From Ferruginibacter sp. (GTDB lineage: Bacteria; Bacteroidota; Bacteroidia; Chitinophagales; Chitinophagaceae): DNA of 64,000 bases. A program made the position numbers and the translations under genes. The stretch is taken from NCBI GenBank assembly GCA_017983695.1, contig JAGOAX010000007.1, positions 208,077 to 272,076 on the forward strand, written 5' to 3'. The number at the start of each line of letters is the position of its first letter. Position 1 is the first letter of the stretch. Under the pieces are notes generated by a model. It had not been told where the DNA came from and ran no database searches. It worked only from the letters and a program-made list of their open reading frames with translations. Below are positions 1 through 8,272 of the stretch, one piece after another.

Positions 1-213
1 TTTTTCGTGCAGTTTATAGCGGGGTTCTATAATGCCCGGCGTATCAGAAAAGATGATCTGGTAATCTTTTTCGGTTAAAATAGCTTTAATGCGGTGGCGG
101 GTGGTTTGTACCTTATGCGATACAATAGCCATCTTTTCGCCCATTAATGCATTGAGCAGTGTACTTTTGCCGGCATTGGGCTTACCAAATATGTTTACAA
201 AACCTGATTTCAT
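1..213 (-). CDS. era: GTPase Era, N-terminal part (cut by window edge)
   Basis: The visible 71 codons begin [18 protein letters not shown], with the Walker A/G1 motif GKPNAGKST near residues 10-18. The G2 region ([10 protein letters not shown]) and the G3 motif DTPGI follow near residues 57-61. This arrangement is typical of Era, the GTPase that binds 16S rRNA and helps mature the 30S ribosomal subunit. The KH domain and the rest of the G domain lie beyond the left edge. The start codon is the ATG whose complement sits at 211-213. The closely related EngA/Der is less likely because the protein starts directly with a single G domain and carries the Era-type switch sequence. Confidence 0.9.
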   Translation of the reverse strand, partial: MKSGFVNIFGKPNAGKSTLLNALMGEKMAIVSHKVQTTRHRIKAILTEKDYQIIFSDTPGIIEPRYKLHEK

Positions 214-303
214 GATTTATATTTCATTAAAATAAATTTGAAAACCGGCCCAAGACCTGAAAGTGAAGAGAAGGTAGTCAAATTCATCAACCAATTTGTT
301 GAG

Positions 304-330
304 AATAAAAAAGGCTCTAATCAGAGCCTT
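304..330 (-). terminator. Rho-independent terminator after tRNA-fMet
   Basis: A perfect 8-bp inverted repeat (AAGGCTCT / AGAGCCTT, 311-318 and 323-330, 4-base loop) lies 9 bases past the tRNA 3' end. On the minus strand it is followed by a T-rich run (TTTTTTATT). Confidence 0.75.
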
Positions 331-339
331 AGATTTTAG

Positions 340-411
<72 letters not shown>

Positions 412-473
412 GTGCAAAACTAAGGCTTTAAGCCTTTGCAGCCAAATAATAAGTTTCGTTTGTACATTTGAGC

Positions 474-1325
474 ATGATAAAAAAATACTTAACTGCATTT
501 TTATTTATTGCGGTATTGATTGTTGCTTTTGGATGCAAGGCAAAGATCAAACAGCAGAAAGATGAGGTGTATAGCCGCCATTTGCAAAGACAGGTAAAGC
601 TTTCCATCATTTCCACACCGATGCCCGATGATAAGAGTGACCTGAATTTATTGCTGTTGAATGACGGGCAGGACCTGGAAAAATTACATGTAAAAGAAAT
701 TGTAGACAGCCTGTACAGGAAAAAACTGATTAAACCCCTGATTATTGTTAGCATAATTGCCGGAGACAGAACCAAAGAATACGGCGTAAGTGAAATGCCC
801 GATTATATGAACCATGGTAATAAGGCTGATAAATACGCCGCTTTTATTGATAATGAATTATATGCTTTTGTAAAAAAGAAAGCCGGTGTAAGAAAATTTA
901 AATCGGTGGTTATAGCCGGTGGTGCACTGGGTGGCTTATCGGCTTTTGACATAGCCTGGGATCATGCTGATAAAATTGATAAAGTAGGCGTTTTTTCCGG
1001 CTCGTTTTTATTTACAAGCAAATCGCTGGAAGACCCAGGTTATACAGATGCTAACGACAGAATATTACTCAATAAAATAAAAGCATCCAGGAAGAAACCC
1101 CGCCTGGCGTATTGGTTTTATGGAGATGATGCTAATGAGAAGGGTATGCGGTATATGGATTCAATTACTATTAACCATACAAAAGACCTGGTTGCATTAC
1201 TAAAAACCAAAAACCTGCCCACTGTTGGTGAAATTAGTTATATAGAAAATGAAGGTAACTCAAACGATTATAGCGAATGGCGGCATCACTTACCTGCATT
1301 TTTATTATGGGCTTTTGGAAAATAA
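474..1325 (+). CDS. Esterase-fold (PF00756-like) lipoprotein lacking catalytic Ser and His
   Basis: This 283-residue protein has a lipoprotein signal (MIKKYLTAFLFIAVLIVAFGC, Cys about 21) and a putative esterase (Esterase D/Fes-type alpha/beta hydrolase) body. The nucleophile elbow, normally GxSxGG, reads AGGALGGLSA, with Ala151 (codon 924-926) where Ser should be. The C-terminal motif that is normally (G/R)HD(Y/W)xxW reads SNDYSEW, with Asn264 in place of His. The rest of the fold motifs are kept (WDHADKIDKVGVFSGSF, WFYGDD, LPAFLLWAFGK), so the gene is intact but probably encodes a non-catalytic, lipid-anchored protein. I chose the ATG at 474; a TTG six bases upstream is possible. An active relative with Ser and His in place lies at 23883-25073. 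Confidence 0.8.
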   Translation: MIKKYLTAFLFIAVLIVAFGCKAKIKQQKDEVYSRHLQRQVKLSIISTPMPDDKSDLNLLLLNDGQDLEKLHVKEIVDSLYRKKLIKPLIIVSIIAGDRTKEYGVSEMPDYMNHGNKADKYAAFIDNELYAFVKKKAGVRKFKSVVIAGGALGGLSAFDIAWDHADKIDKVGVFSGSFLFTSKSLEDPGYTDANDRILLNKIKASRKKPRLAYWFYGDDANEKGMRYMDSITINHTKDLVALLKTKNLPTVGEISYIENEGNSNDYSEWRHHLPAFLLWAFGK

Positions 1326-1375
1326 AAATGCCCCGTATGAAACAGGACACTCATTTATCCTCAAAGAAAAAAACG

Positions 1376-2098
1376 TTATCTGCCCTTTTTTTCTACGCTG
1401 CTTGCCCCTCCGCTGTGTACTTCTTTTTTAACAGCATCGCCTTTATAAAAAATATCGCTGGAGCCACTTGCACTTGCACTTAATTCTTTATTTACGGTAA
1501 TGTTTATGTCAGACGCTCCTGAAGCTTTGGCTGTACAATAATCTGTAACCAGGTCGTAACCTTTTACATCACTTGCACCGCTTGATTCGATATTTACAGT
1601 TGTTGCAGTACCGCATATTTTTACATCACTTGCTCCGCTTAATTCCATTTTTAAATCGGTTACCTTAACGCAGCCTTTAAAATCGCTTGCACCACTCATG
1701 CTTAATTTTAAAGATGGTACAGTAACAGTACCTGAAACCTGCACATCGCAGGCGCCGGATGCATCAACACCTTCTAAATTTTTAAAAGCCACATATACTC
1801 TCATTTGCCTGTTCTTCCAGCTTTCCCAGTTTTTATTTCCATCATAATAAATTTTAAGTACGCCGTTTTCAACAATAGTTTTAATGCCTTCTTTAAACTT
1901 ATCTTCATTAGCACTTACTGCAACGGCTTCGTTGTCGGACTGTGAAAGAAAAAGGTCGATACCACCGGAAATTTTAATACTGGTAAAGCTTCCGTTAATG
2001 GTTCTAACTTCTGCATTACGATCGTTAACTACTTCTTTTTGTGCCGCTGCAACAAAAGCTGTGCAGCTGATCAACACAATTAAAAATATTTTTTTCAT
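1376..2098 (-). CDS. DUF2807 (head GIN domain) secreted protein, copy 1
   Basis: This 240-residue protein has a cleavable signal peptide (cut near AAAQ, residue 19) and then a DUF2807/PF10988 domain. The second half carries repeated SGASD motifs roughly every 20 residues, as expected of a right-handed beta-helix-like fold. The family is common in Bacteroidota and is annotated as a putative auto-transporter adhesin head domain; its molecular role is unknown. It lies directly downstream of a paralogue (2202-2921) in the same direction, with a 103-base gap, so the pair looks like a tandem duplication. It converges on the esterase-like lipoprotein, with 50 bases between the stop codons. Confidence 0.8.
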   Translation of the reverse strand: MKKIFLIVLISCTAFVAAAQKEVVNDRNAEVRTINGSFTSIKISGGIDLFLSQSDNEAVAVSANEDKFKEGIKTIVENGVLKIYYDGNKNWESWKNRQMRVYVAFKNLEGVDASGACDVQVSGTVTVPSLKLSMSGASDFKGCVKVTDLKMELSGASDVKICGTATTVNIESSGASDVKGYDLVTDYCTAKASGASDINITVNKELSASASGSSDIFYKGDAVKKEVHSGGASSVEKKGR

Positions 2099-2201
2099 GT
2101 GTCTATTTTATTGTTTTTGGTCACATGGAATTCGCCTATAACATTCTATTTGTTATCAACTGTTATTATGGCTCATTTCATACACAAACGTTTTTAAAAT
2201 T

Positions 2202-2921
2202 TTATGCTTTTTTAACCATGCCGCCACTATTTACGTCAAGGTCTTTTATAACAGCATCGCCTTTATAACGGATGCCGCCACCACTATTGGCTTTTGCATT
2301 TAATTCTTTATTAATGGTAACCCGTACACCGCCGCCGCTTGATGCTTTTGCATCGCAATACTCAACAGCCAGGTCGTAACTCTTAAAAATAGCCCCGCTG
2401 CTTACATCAATTTTTAATTTGGCTGCACTGCCGGTAATTGTAATGGCCGAGCCGCTGTTTTGGTCAACAAACAATTCCTTTGCAATTACTTTTCCATTAA
2501 AAGAAGAACCACTTGTAAATTTCATATCCAGTCCGTCAACAGTAAAACTGCCCTGCGCTTTTACCTCAGCACCCGCAGAAGCATGTAACTTTTCAAGCGC
2601 TTTAAAAGATACATAAGCTTTCAGCTTTCTTTTATCGTTTGTTGACCAGTTAATGCCTTTAGTATCAAAATAAATTTTTAATACCCCGTTTTCCACCTCG
2701 GTTTTAAAACGCTCCATATACTTTTCATCGGAGGAGCTAACAGCAACAGATTCTTCGTTACCCTGGGTAAGGTAAAGATCTACCCCGCTGGAAACGCTAA
2801 TGCCCGTAAAGCTGCTGTTAAGCGTTCGTTTTTGGGCATTGACATCGTTAACAACTGTGTTTTCCTGTGCAAACACGGCCAGGCTAAGCAGTGTTACAAG
2901 GGATAAAAATAATTTTTTCAT
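2202..2921 (-). CDS. DUF2807 (head GIN domain) secreted protein, copy 2
   Basis: This 239-residue paralogue of the previous gene has a signal peptide (MKKLFLSLVTLLSLAVFAQ) and the same opening after cleavage (VVNDVNAQKRTLNSSFTGI against VVNDRNAEVRTINGSFTSI). Here the repeated motif is SSGG/NSGGG rather than SGASD. I start it at the ATG at 2921, because the 16 upstream codons of the longer frame are not signal-like and would run into the probable promoter. Function unknown; probably periplasmic or surface-associated. Confidence 0.8.
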   Translation of the reverse strand: MKKLFLSLVTLLSLAVFAQENTVVNDVNAQKRTLNSSFTGISVSSGVDLYLTQGNEESVAVSSSDEKYMERFKTEVENGVLKIYFDTKGINWSTNDKRKLKAYVSFKALEKLHASAGAEVKAQGSFTVDGLDMKFTSGSSFNGKVIAKELFVDQNSGSAITITGSAAKLKIDVSSGAIFKSYDLAVEYCDAKASSGGGVRVTINKELNAKANSGGGIRYKGDAVIKDLDVNSGGMVKKA

Positions 2922-2940
2922 GGCTATACTTTTTAATAAT

Positions 2941-2970
2941 ACGAAGTACGTAAAAGATTTGTTACACAAA
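2941..2970 (-). promoter_or_regulatory. Candidate Bacteroidota promoter for the DUF2807 pair
   Basis: On the minus strand a TTTG (-33-like, 2967-2970) is followed after 18 bases by TACTTCGT (-7-like, 2941-2948; consensus TAnnTTTG). It lies 20 bases before the chosen ATG. One base departs from the -7 consensus. Confidence 0.35.
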
Positions 2971-3034
2971 ATGCAAAAATATTTTACAAACTACCCTACC
3001 TTCGCAATTCAAAGTTCTTATTTAACCGACTGAA

Positions 3035-3106
3035 TTTCCGGGGTGTCCTTAACTGGACTGAGATTACACCCGCCAACCTGATCAGGATAATGCCTGCGTA
3101 GGAAGA
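3035..3106 (+). ncRNA. TPP riboswitch (THI element)
   Basis: The stretch contains the conserved TPP aptamer blocks in order: GGGGTGTCC, CTGAGATTACACCC, CCTGATCAGGATAATGCCTGCG and a closing TAGGAA that pairs with TTTCC at the 5' end (P1). It lies about 80 bases before the TonB-dependent receptor on the same strand. A CCCCTAAAGGGG hairpin follows (3127-3138) and could be part of the expression platform. The expected behaviour is repression of the receptor when thiamin pyrophosphate is plentiful. Confidence 0.93.
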
Positions 3107-3187
3107 AATGACAAGCCCCTAACCCCTAAAGGGGAACTTATCGTAGCGGATATACCTGCTTCGGATTTCAGCAAAACACTTATTGAG

Positions 3188-5347
3188 ATGAAAGTATTAT
3201 TGAGCACATTGTTATGTGTGGGCACTGTTGCATTATTTGCACAAACCAAAAAACAATTCAACGACACGGTGTATTTACAACCCGTAGAAGTTAATGCAGT
3301 AAGGGCCGGCGAAAAAACTCCCTTTGCAAAAACCAATCTTACCAAAAAAGAAATTACAAAAATTAACCTTGGGCAGGACCTTCCTTTCCTGTTAAACCAA
3401 ACCCCGTCGGTTGTTGTTAATTCCGACGCAGGTGCTGGCGTAGGCTACACCGGCATCCGCATCCGTGGCAGCGATGCCAGCCGCATTAATGTTACATTAA
3501 ACGGCATTCCTTATAACGATGCTGAAAGCCAGGGCACTTTTTTTGTTGACCTGCCCGATTTTTCTTCCTCTGTAAACAGCATCCAGGTGCAAAGAGGTGT
3601 TGGTACTTCTTCAAATGGTGCAGGAGCATTTGGTGCAAGCATTAATTTAAGTACTAACGAAATAAACAAAAAGTTTTATGCTGAATTAAATAACAGCGCA
3701 GGCTCGTTCAACACTTTTAAAAATACCCTGCAATTTGGCAGTGGTATTTTGGGAAACCATTTTACTATTGATGGCAGACTGAGCCATATCAGCAGTGATG
3801 GATATATTGACCGGGCAAAAACCAAACTGCAATCTTTTTATGTAAGCACTGCTTATGTTGATGAAAAAAATTCGCTGCGGCTAAACATTTTCAGCGGCAA
3901 AGAAAAAACCTACCAGGCATGGAATGGTGTGCCGGAATACCTGCTGGGTACTGACAGAACTTATAACTCTGCCGGTACAGAAAAAGCTGATGCCCCTTAT
4001 GATAATGAAACAGACAATTACACCCAAACACATTACCAGCTTTTTTACAATCATAAATTCAACAGTTACTGGAAGGGTAATGTTGCAGCTTTTATTACAA
4101 AGGGCAAAGGTTATTACGAGCAATACAAAGCCGATAAGAAACTGGCAGATTATGGCCTGCCCAATTATTTTGATGGCACAAACACTATTACAAGAACAGA
4201 TATTGTAAGAAGGCTTTGGTTAGACAGTGATTTTTACGGCAGTATCTTTTCTGCTCAATATCATAAATACAAAACAGCATTTACTATTGGTGGTGGCTGG
4301 AACCAGCATGACGGCAAACATTTTGGAGAGATAATATGGGCTAAAGTGCAGGCCGCTGTGCCTGCCAATTATAAATGGTACGACTTAATAGCACATAAAA
4401 AAGACCTTTCGGTATACAGCAAACTTACACAGGAGTTAACTAAAAATTTATATGGTTATGTTGATGTACAATTCAGAAATATCAACTACGCAATTAACGG
4501 GTTTAGAGATAATCCTGCTTTAACTATAAAAAACAATTACAACTTTCTTAATCCAAAACTTGGTATAACTTATAACAAAAACAACTGGCAGGTATATGCT
4601 TCATATGCATTGGCGCAGCATGAACCCAACCGTAATGATTTTGAAGCAGGCACAGCCCAGCAACCAAAGCCGGAATTATTAAATGATTTTGAAGCTGGTA
4701 TTGAACAAAAGAAAACCAATTATTCTTTTGGTGTTAACCTTTATTACATGAAGTATAAAGACCAGCTTGTATTAACCGGTAAAATAAATGATGTGGGGGC
4801 TTATACCAGGACCAATATACCTAAAAGCTATAGAGCCGGTGTTGAATTGCAGGGCACTTATGTTGCAGCCAAATGGGTAAATATTGCAGCCAATATCGCC
4901 TTAAGTAAAAACAAAATAAAAAACTTTACAGAGTATTTAGATGATTACGATAATGGCGGCCAGCAAACTAATTTTTATGCCTCTACAGATATTGCTTTTT
5001 CGCCCAATGTAGTTGCCGGAGGAAGCATAAATTTTACACCTGTTAAAAATGCGGAGATAAATTTGATGAGTAAATATGTAGGTAGACAGTATTTAGATAA
5101 TACTTCTTTAAAATCGAGGAGTTTAAATCCATACTATACACAGGATGTAAGATTAAGTTATTTACTGAAAGGCAAAGTATTCAAAGCCACCGATATCATT
5201 TTTCAGCTGAATAATATTTTCAGTAAAAAATACGCCCCTAACGGATACAGCTTCAGCTATATTTATGGCGGCAGTGTAACAACAGAAAATTATTATTTTC
5301 CTATGGCACCTTTTAACTGCATGGTGGGGGTGAATATAAGATTGTAG
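3188..5347 (+). CDS. TonB-dependent outer membrane receptor, probable thiamin (or precursor) importer
   Basis: This 719-residue protein has a signal peptide ending near LFAQ (residue 19), a plug domain (TPFAKTNLTKKEITKINLG, then GIRIRGSDASRINVTLNGIP and VQRGVGTSSNGAGAFGASI) and a 22-strand barrel region ending in an aromatic-rich C-terminus. It has no CarboxypepD_reg-like extension and no SusD partner, so it is a classical small-ligand receptor rather than a SusC glycan importer. The TPP riboswitch in its leader is the main evidence for substrate: riboswitch-controlled outer membrane receptors of this type are known in Bacteroidota and are inferred to take up thiamin or related pyrimidine compounds. 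It stands alone, with no thiamin biosynthesis genes beside it. Confidence 0.85.
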   Translation: MKVLLSTLLCVGTVALFAQTKKQFNDTVYLQPVEVNAVRAGEKTPFAKTNLTKKEITKINLGQDLPFLLNQTPSVVVNSDAGAGVGYTGIRIRGSDASRINVTLNGIPYNDAESQGTFFVDLPDFSSSVNSIQVQRGVGTSSNGAGAFGASINLSTNEINKKFYAELNNSAGSFNTFKNTLQFGSGILGNHFTIDGRLSHISSDGYIDRAKTKLQSFYVSTAYVDEKNSLRLNIFSGKEKTYQAWNGVPEYLLGTDRTYNSAGTEKADAPYDNETDNYTQTHYQLFYNHKFNSYWKGNVAAFITKGKGYYEQYKADKKLADYGLPNYFDGTNTITRTDIVRRLWLDSDFYGSIFSAQYHKYKTAFTIGGGWNQHDGKHFGEIIWAKVQAAVPANYKWYDLIAHKKDLSVYSKLTQELTKNLYGYVDVQFRNINYAINGFRDNPALTIKNNYNFLNPKLGITYNKNNWQVYASYALAQHEPNRNDFEAGTAQQPKPELLNDFEAGIEQKKTNYSFGVNLYYMKYKDQLVLTGKINDVGAYTRTNIPKSYRAGVELQGTYVAAKWVNIAANIALSKNKIKNFTEYLDDYDNGGQQTNFYASTDIAFSPNVVAGGSINFTPVKNAEINLMSKYVGRQYLDNTSLKSRSLNPYYTQDVRLSYLLKGKVFKATDIIFQLNNIFSKKYAPNGYSFSYIYGGSVTTENYYFPMAPFNCMVGVNIRL

Positions 5348-5448
5348 ATAGTGAGGCGTGAGTTGTGAGGCGTGAGTGACAGCATGCTATTTCAAATTGT
5401 ATGCTGTCACTCACAACTGACGTTTCACCACTCACGATACTATCCGCC
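5345..5448. repeat. Long imperfect palindrome with GTGAG units between convergent genes
   Basis: A perfect 14-bp inverted repeat (GTGAGTGACAGCAT at 5372-5385, its complement at 5401-5414) forms the centre. Further out, the left arm repeats GTGAGGCGTGAGTTGTGAGGCGTGAG and the right arm holds the degenerate complement, ending with GATAGT/ACTATC. It separates the stop codons of the receptor and the rhodanese gene and may act as a bidirectional terminator. The tandem GTGAG units suggest a dispersed intergenic repeat family. Confidence 0.6.
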
Positions 5449-5748
5449 AAACCTCTCTTTCCAGGCAAGCATACCTCCAGTAAGGTTTTTTACATCGGTA
5501 AAGCCAAATGTTTCCAGCATTAATGCAGCCTGCCCACTCCTGTTACCACTGCGGCAGTACACAATCACTTCTTCGTTTTTTAAATTATCTATTTCATCAA
5601 TCTGCATGGTTTGTACTTTTCCTAACGGCACCAGTTGGCCGCCGATATTAAATTCTATATTTTCATGCGGCTCCCGTACATCAACCAGGTGCAGTTTCTC
5701 TCCGGAGTCTAACCGGAATTTTACTTCGTCGGCAGTTATTGTTGTCAT
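5440..5748 (-). CDS. Rhodanese-domain sulfurtransferase, single domain
   Basis: This 102-residue cytoplasmic protein is a single rhodanese domain. The active-site loop is CRSGNRSG with catalytic Cys65, preceded by the LVDVREPHE motif near residues 21-29. It is GlpE/PspE-like in size and may transfer sulfane sulfur, but the acceptor is unknown. It is the last gene of a three-gene minus-strand unit, 14 bases after the PASTA protein. Confidence 0.88.
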   Translation of the reverse strand: MTTITADEVKFRLDSGEKLHLVDVREPHENIEFNIGGQLVPLGKVQTMQIDEIDNLKNEEVIVYCRSGNRSGQAALMLETFGFTDVKNLTGGMLAWKERFGG

Positions 5749-5762
5749 ACAATATTTATTTT

Positions 5763-6563
5763 TTATTGATTATCTAAAGAATCTTTGGGCATTTTCATAA
5801 TGGCAGAAAGCCAGATGTCCATCAGTTGGCCCGATTGAATATACCGGGGCTTTTTTTCCTCATCAAAGCGTTCGGGGTTTTGTTTATACACAAAAGCATT
5901 AGCGGTATCTTTTACGCCGGGGTCTGTTAAAATTGCACCAATACTAATTCCATTTGCTTCAAGCAATGCTTTGGCTTCGCTGTAAGTCAATCCTAATAAT
6001 GAAGGCACGATGAATTGCTGGTTATCCAGCCCGCCACCTATTACCAAACTTATTCTACTACCCCATTGCACTTTTGCTTTTTCGGGAATCCGTTCCCCAT
6101 TGTATTGTTGCTCTAAAACTGTTCCCACCTGGAAGTCGGGCCTAAAGGTGGTATCACCCAATTTTAAATGATTACGCTGCAATATATCCAGGGCAAAAGC
6201 AAGGCTCTGGCCCTCCAGTTTTGGCATATCGATCATTGGAGGAGTAACCCTGTTTACAGTTAAAAAAACGGTACGGTTAATTTTTACTGTAGCGTTTGCA
6301 TCGGGTAATTGTTTTAGTACAATACCTCTTGCTGCTGTATCTGTAAAAATCGAATCCTGTATCTCTACATCAAAACCCTGTTTCTCCAGCAGCTTAATGG
6401 CCTCTTCAGTATTTTTGCCCAATACAGCAGGTACAGTAAGGTATTCTCCGTGTTTGGTTATCCAACCCAGCATTTTTAAAAACAGAAAAATTAACAGAAT
6501 GGCTAATACCGCAGCAGCTGCAATATTAACCCACAATGGACGGCTTGTTATAAATTTAAACAT
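5763..6563 (-). CDS. Membrane-anchored protein with three PASTA domains
   Basis: This 266-residue protein has one N-terminal membrane segment (residues about 10-32, AAAAVLAILLIFLFLKML) and then three PASTA repeats at roughly 38-105, 106-180 and 181-258. PASTA domains bind peptidoglycan stem peptides or cell-wall precursors. No kinase or penicillin-binding domain is attached, which is usual for this stand-alone Bacteroidota form. Its position 25 bases downstream of ddl supports a role around the cell wall. Confidence 0.88.
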   Translation of the reverse strand: MFKFITSRPLWVNIAAAAVLAILLIFLFLKMLGWITKHGEYLTVPAVLGKNTEEAIKLLEKQGFDVEIQDSIFTDTAARGIVLKQLPDANATVKINRTVFLTVNRVTPPMIDMPKLEGQSLAFALDILQRNHLKLGDTTFRPDFQVGTVLEQQYNGERIPEKAKVQWGSRISLVIGGGLDNQQFIVPSLLGLTYSEAKALLEANGISIGAILTDPGVKDTANAFVYKQNPERFDEEKKPRYIQSGQLMDIWLSAIMKMPKDSLDNQ

Positions 6564-6588
6564 TTAAATAGTTTACAGTTTTTTACTT

Positions 6589-7572
6589 CTAATTATTGAA
6601 ACATTCTTCAATTAATGCGGTATAAAATTCTTTTAAAGTCCACCCCATTGCAACAACCTGCTGCGGTACAAGGCTGGCAGCACTTTGCCCCGGCACTGTA
6701 TTTATCTCCAGCATATAAGGATTGCCATCTGTTTCATTATAAATAAAATCAATCCGCACAATACCGTTGCAATTAAAAACTGAATAAGCTCTTCTTGCTT
6801 CGGCCCTCACTTTTTCAGCAATGCTTTCTTCTACGTTTGCAGGCGTAACTTCTTCGCTGGCACCTTCGTATTTTGCTTCAAAATCAAAAAACTCATTTTT
6901 AGAAATTATTTCTGTTATGGGCAATGCAATTATTTTGCCTTTACTTTTAAACACGCCAATGGTAAACTCCCTGCCGCTAATAAACTCCTCTACCAATACC
7001 TGGTCATCTTCATTAAATGCCTTATCCAATGCCTGCTGCAATTCACCGGCCGCTTTTACTTTGCTTATGCCTAAACTACTGCCACCGTTATTTGGTTTTA
7101 CAAATAATGGCAATTGCAGTTCTTTTAAAATAGTATCACCTGTTACCGGTATATTTTTAAACAGGTGCAAAGACCTGGCCACATGCATACCGGCAAATGC
7201 AGCTACTGCTACGGTGTAACGCTTATTAAAAGTAAGAGCCGATGTTGCCGCATCGCAGGAAGTGTAAGGAATTTTAAGGCAATCGAAATAGCCCTGTAGT
7301 TTTCCATCTTCGCCAGGCGTACCATGCAGGCCAACCAATACGGCATCAAAATTTATTTTGGTACTATTTACAGTTATTGAAAAATCGTTTTTATCAACCG
7401 GAATCTTTTGTCCATCAGCAGTCATATAAAACCAGTCGGCAGGATTAATATCAATTTTATAACAATCCCATTTATCGGCATCAATATTTTTTTCGATGGT
7501 AATGGCGCTTTTGTAAGAGATAACTGCTTCGCCTGAGTAACCGCCTGTAACAAGGGCAATCTTTTTCTTCAT
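6589..7572 (-). CDS. ddl: D-alanine--D-alanine ligase
   Basis: This 327-residue ATP-grasp enzyme makes D-Ala-D-Ala for peptidoglycan in the cytoplasm. Visible family marks are the N-terminal VTGGYSGE loop, HGTPGEDGKLQG near residue 83, the ATP-grasp segment VKPNNGGSSLGISK, and the metal-binding end MLEINTVPGQS. It is the first gene of the ddl-PASTA-rhodanese unit. The length is usual for the family. Confidence 0.95.
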   Translation of the reverse strand: MKKKIALVTGGYSGEAVISYKSAITIEKNIDADKWDCYKIDINPADWFYMTADGQKIPVDKNDFSITVNSTKINFDAVLVGLHGTPGEDGKLQGYFDCLKIPYTSCDAATSALTFNKRYTVAVAAFAGMHVARSLHLFKNIPVTGDTILKELQLPLFVKPNNGGSSLGISKVKAAGELQQALDKAFNEDDQVLVEEFISGREFTIGVFKSKGKIIALPITEIISKNEFFDFEAKYEGASEEVTPANVEESIAEKVRAEARRAYSVFNCNGIVRIDFIYNETDGNPYMLEINTVPGQSAASLVPQQVVAMGWTLKEFYTALIEECFNN

Positions 7573-7662
7573 CAGTTTAAGTGGGGTTGTTTAAACAAAG
7601 AAACGAAAAATAGTTTTCTGTTTTTGGGTTTAGTTAGGGTTTAAGGAATTTTTATGGATACA

Positions 7663-8148
7663 CTATTGGCTATTGTTCACTTCCTGTTCGCCAATTCCTT
7701 CGTTCCCGCTATCCAGCACAAACTTCCAGTTACCATCGGTTTGCTTTTTCCAGATGCTGACATAAGTGCCATACAGGGTGGTGTCTTTACCGCCGGGTTT
7801 TAAAGCATATAATCCGTAGGTATAACCCAGCTCACCTGATTGTGCAATTGTGCCTCCTTTTGGCTCCCATTGCAAAGTGTATGAACTGTCGTTTAGCTGG
7901 CTTAAAAAATCAATGGCATCAGCTCCAATAAGCGGATATTGAGCAGGACGTAGTAAAATGCCATTACTGTCAATGTATTCCATAAAGGCATTTTTCATCC
8001 CTTTTTCCAAACTTAGTTTAGAAAAAGCCCGGTCGGCATCCATCATTTTTATTTTTTCGTCAATACCGGCAACTGTTTTTTTCTTTTCAAAAAAATTGCA
8101 GGCTGTAAACAAAAAAACAACCGTTAAAAAAAATAACCCTTTTTTCAT
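7663..8148 (-). CDS. DUF4440/NTF2-like lipoprotein
   Basis: This 161-residue protein has a lipobox (LFFLTVVFLFTAC, Cys about 17) and an NTF2-like body resembling DUF4440 (DADRAFSKLSLEKGMKNAF near the start, and YVSIWKKQTDGNWKFVLDSG at the end). Members of this superfamily bind small molecules or are ketosteroid-isomerase-like, but no catalytic residues can be assigned here. It probably sits on the periplasmic face of a membrane. It stands alone. Confidence 0.75.
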   Translation of the reverse strand: MKKGLFFLTVVFLFTACNFFEKKKTVAGIDEKIKMMDADRAFSKLSLEKGMKNAFMEYIDSNGILLRPAQYPLIGADAIDFLSQLNDSSYTLQWEPKGGTIAQSGELGYTYGLYALKPGGKDTTLYGTYVSIWKKQTDGNWKFVLDSGNEGIGEQEVNNSQ

Positions 8149-8236
8149 ACCGCAAACAATTATTGATTATACAAAAAGGCGAAAGTATTATTAAATACCC
8201 TCGCCATTGTAGCAGGAAATATCACCTGCCTGTAAT

Positions 8237-8254
8237 ATCCGCCTTTCGGCGGAT
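8237..8254 (-). other. GNRA-loop hairpin after the ferredoxin gene
   Basis: ATCCGCC and GGCGGAT form a perfect 7-bp stem around a 4-base loop (GAAA on the transcript). It lies 19 bases past the ferredoxin stop but has no T run after it, so it may be an RNA-stabilising or Rho-linked 3' end rather than an intrinsic terminator. Confidence 0.45.
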
Positions 8255-8272
8255 TATGAAAATTTATTTGCA

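Noticed and set aside
414..422. Minus-strand TAGTTTTGC as the tRNA promoter
   Set aside because: It ends 2 bases before the mature tRNA 5' end, so the start site would fall within the tRNA.
463..470. TACATTTG as promoter of the esterase-like lipoprotein
   Set aside because: It matches the -7 consensus but lies only 3 bases before the ATG; the transcript would begin inside the gene, so I did not list it.
5372..5800. 142-codon plus-strand open frame over the rhodanese gene
   Set aside because: It is the antisense shadow of a clear rhodanese gene and starts within the palindromic repeat.
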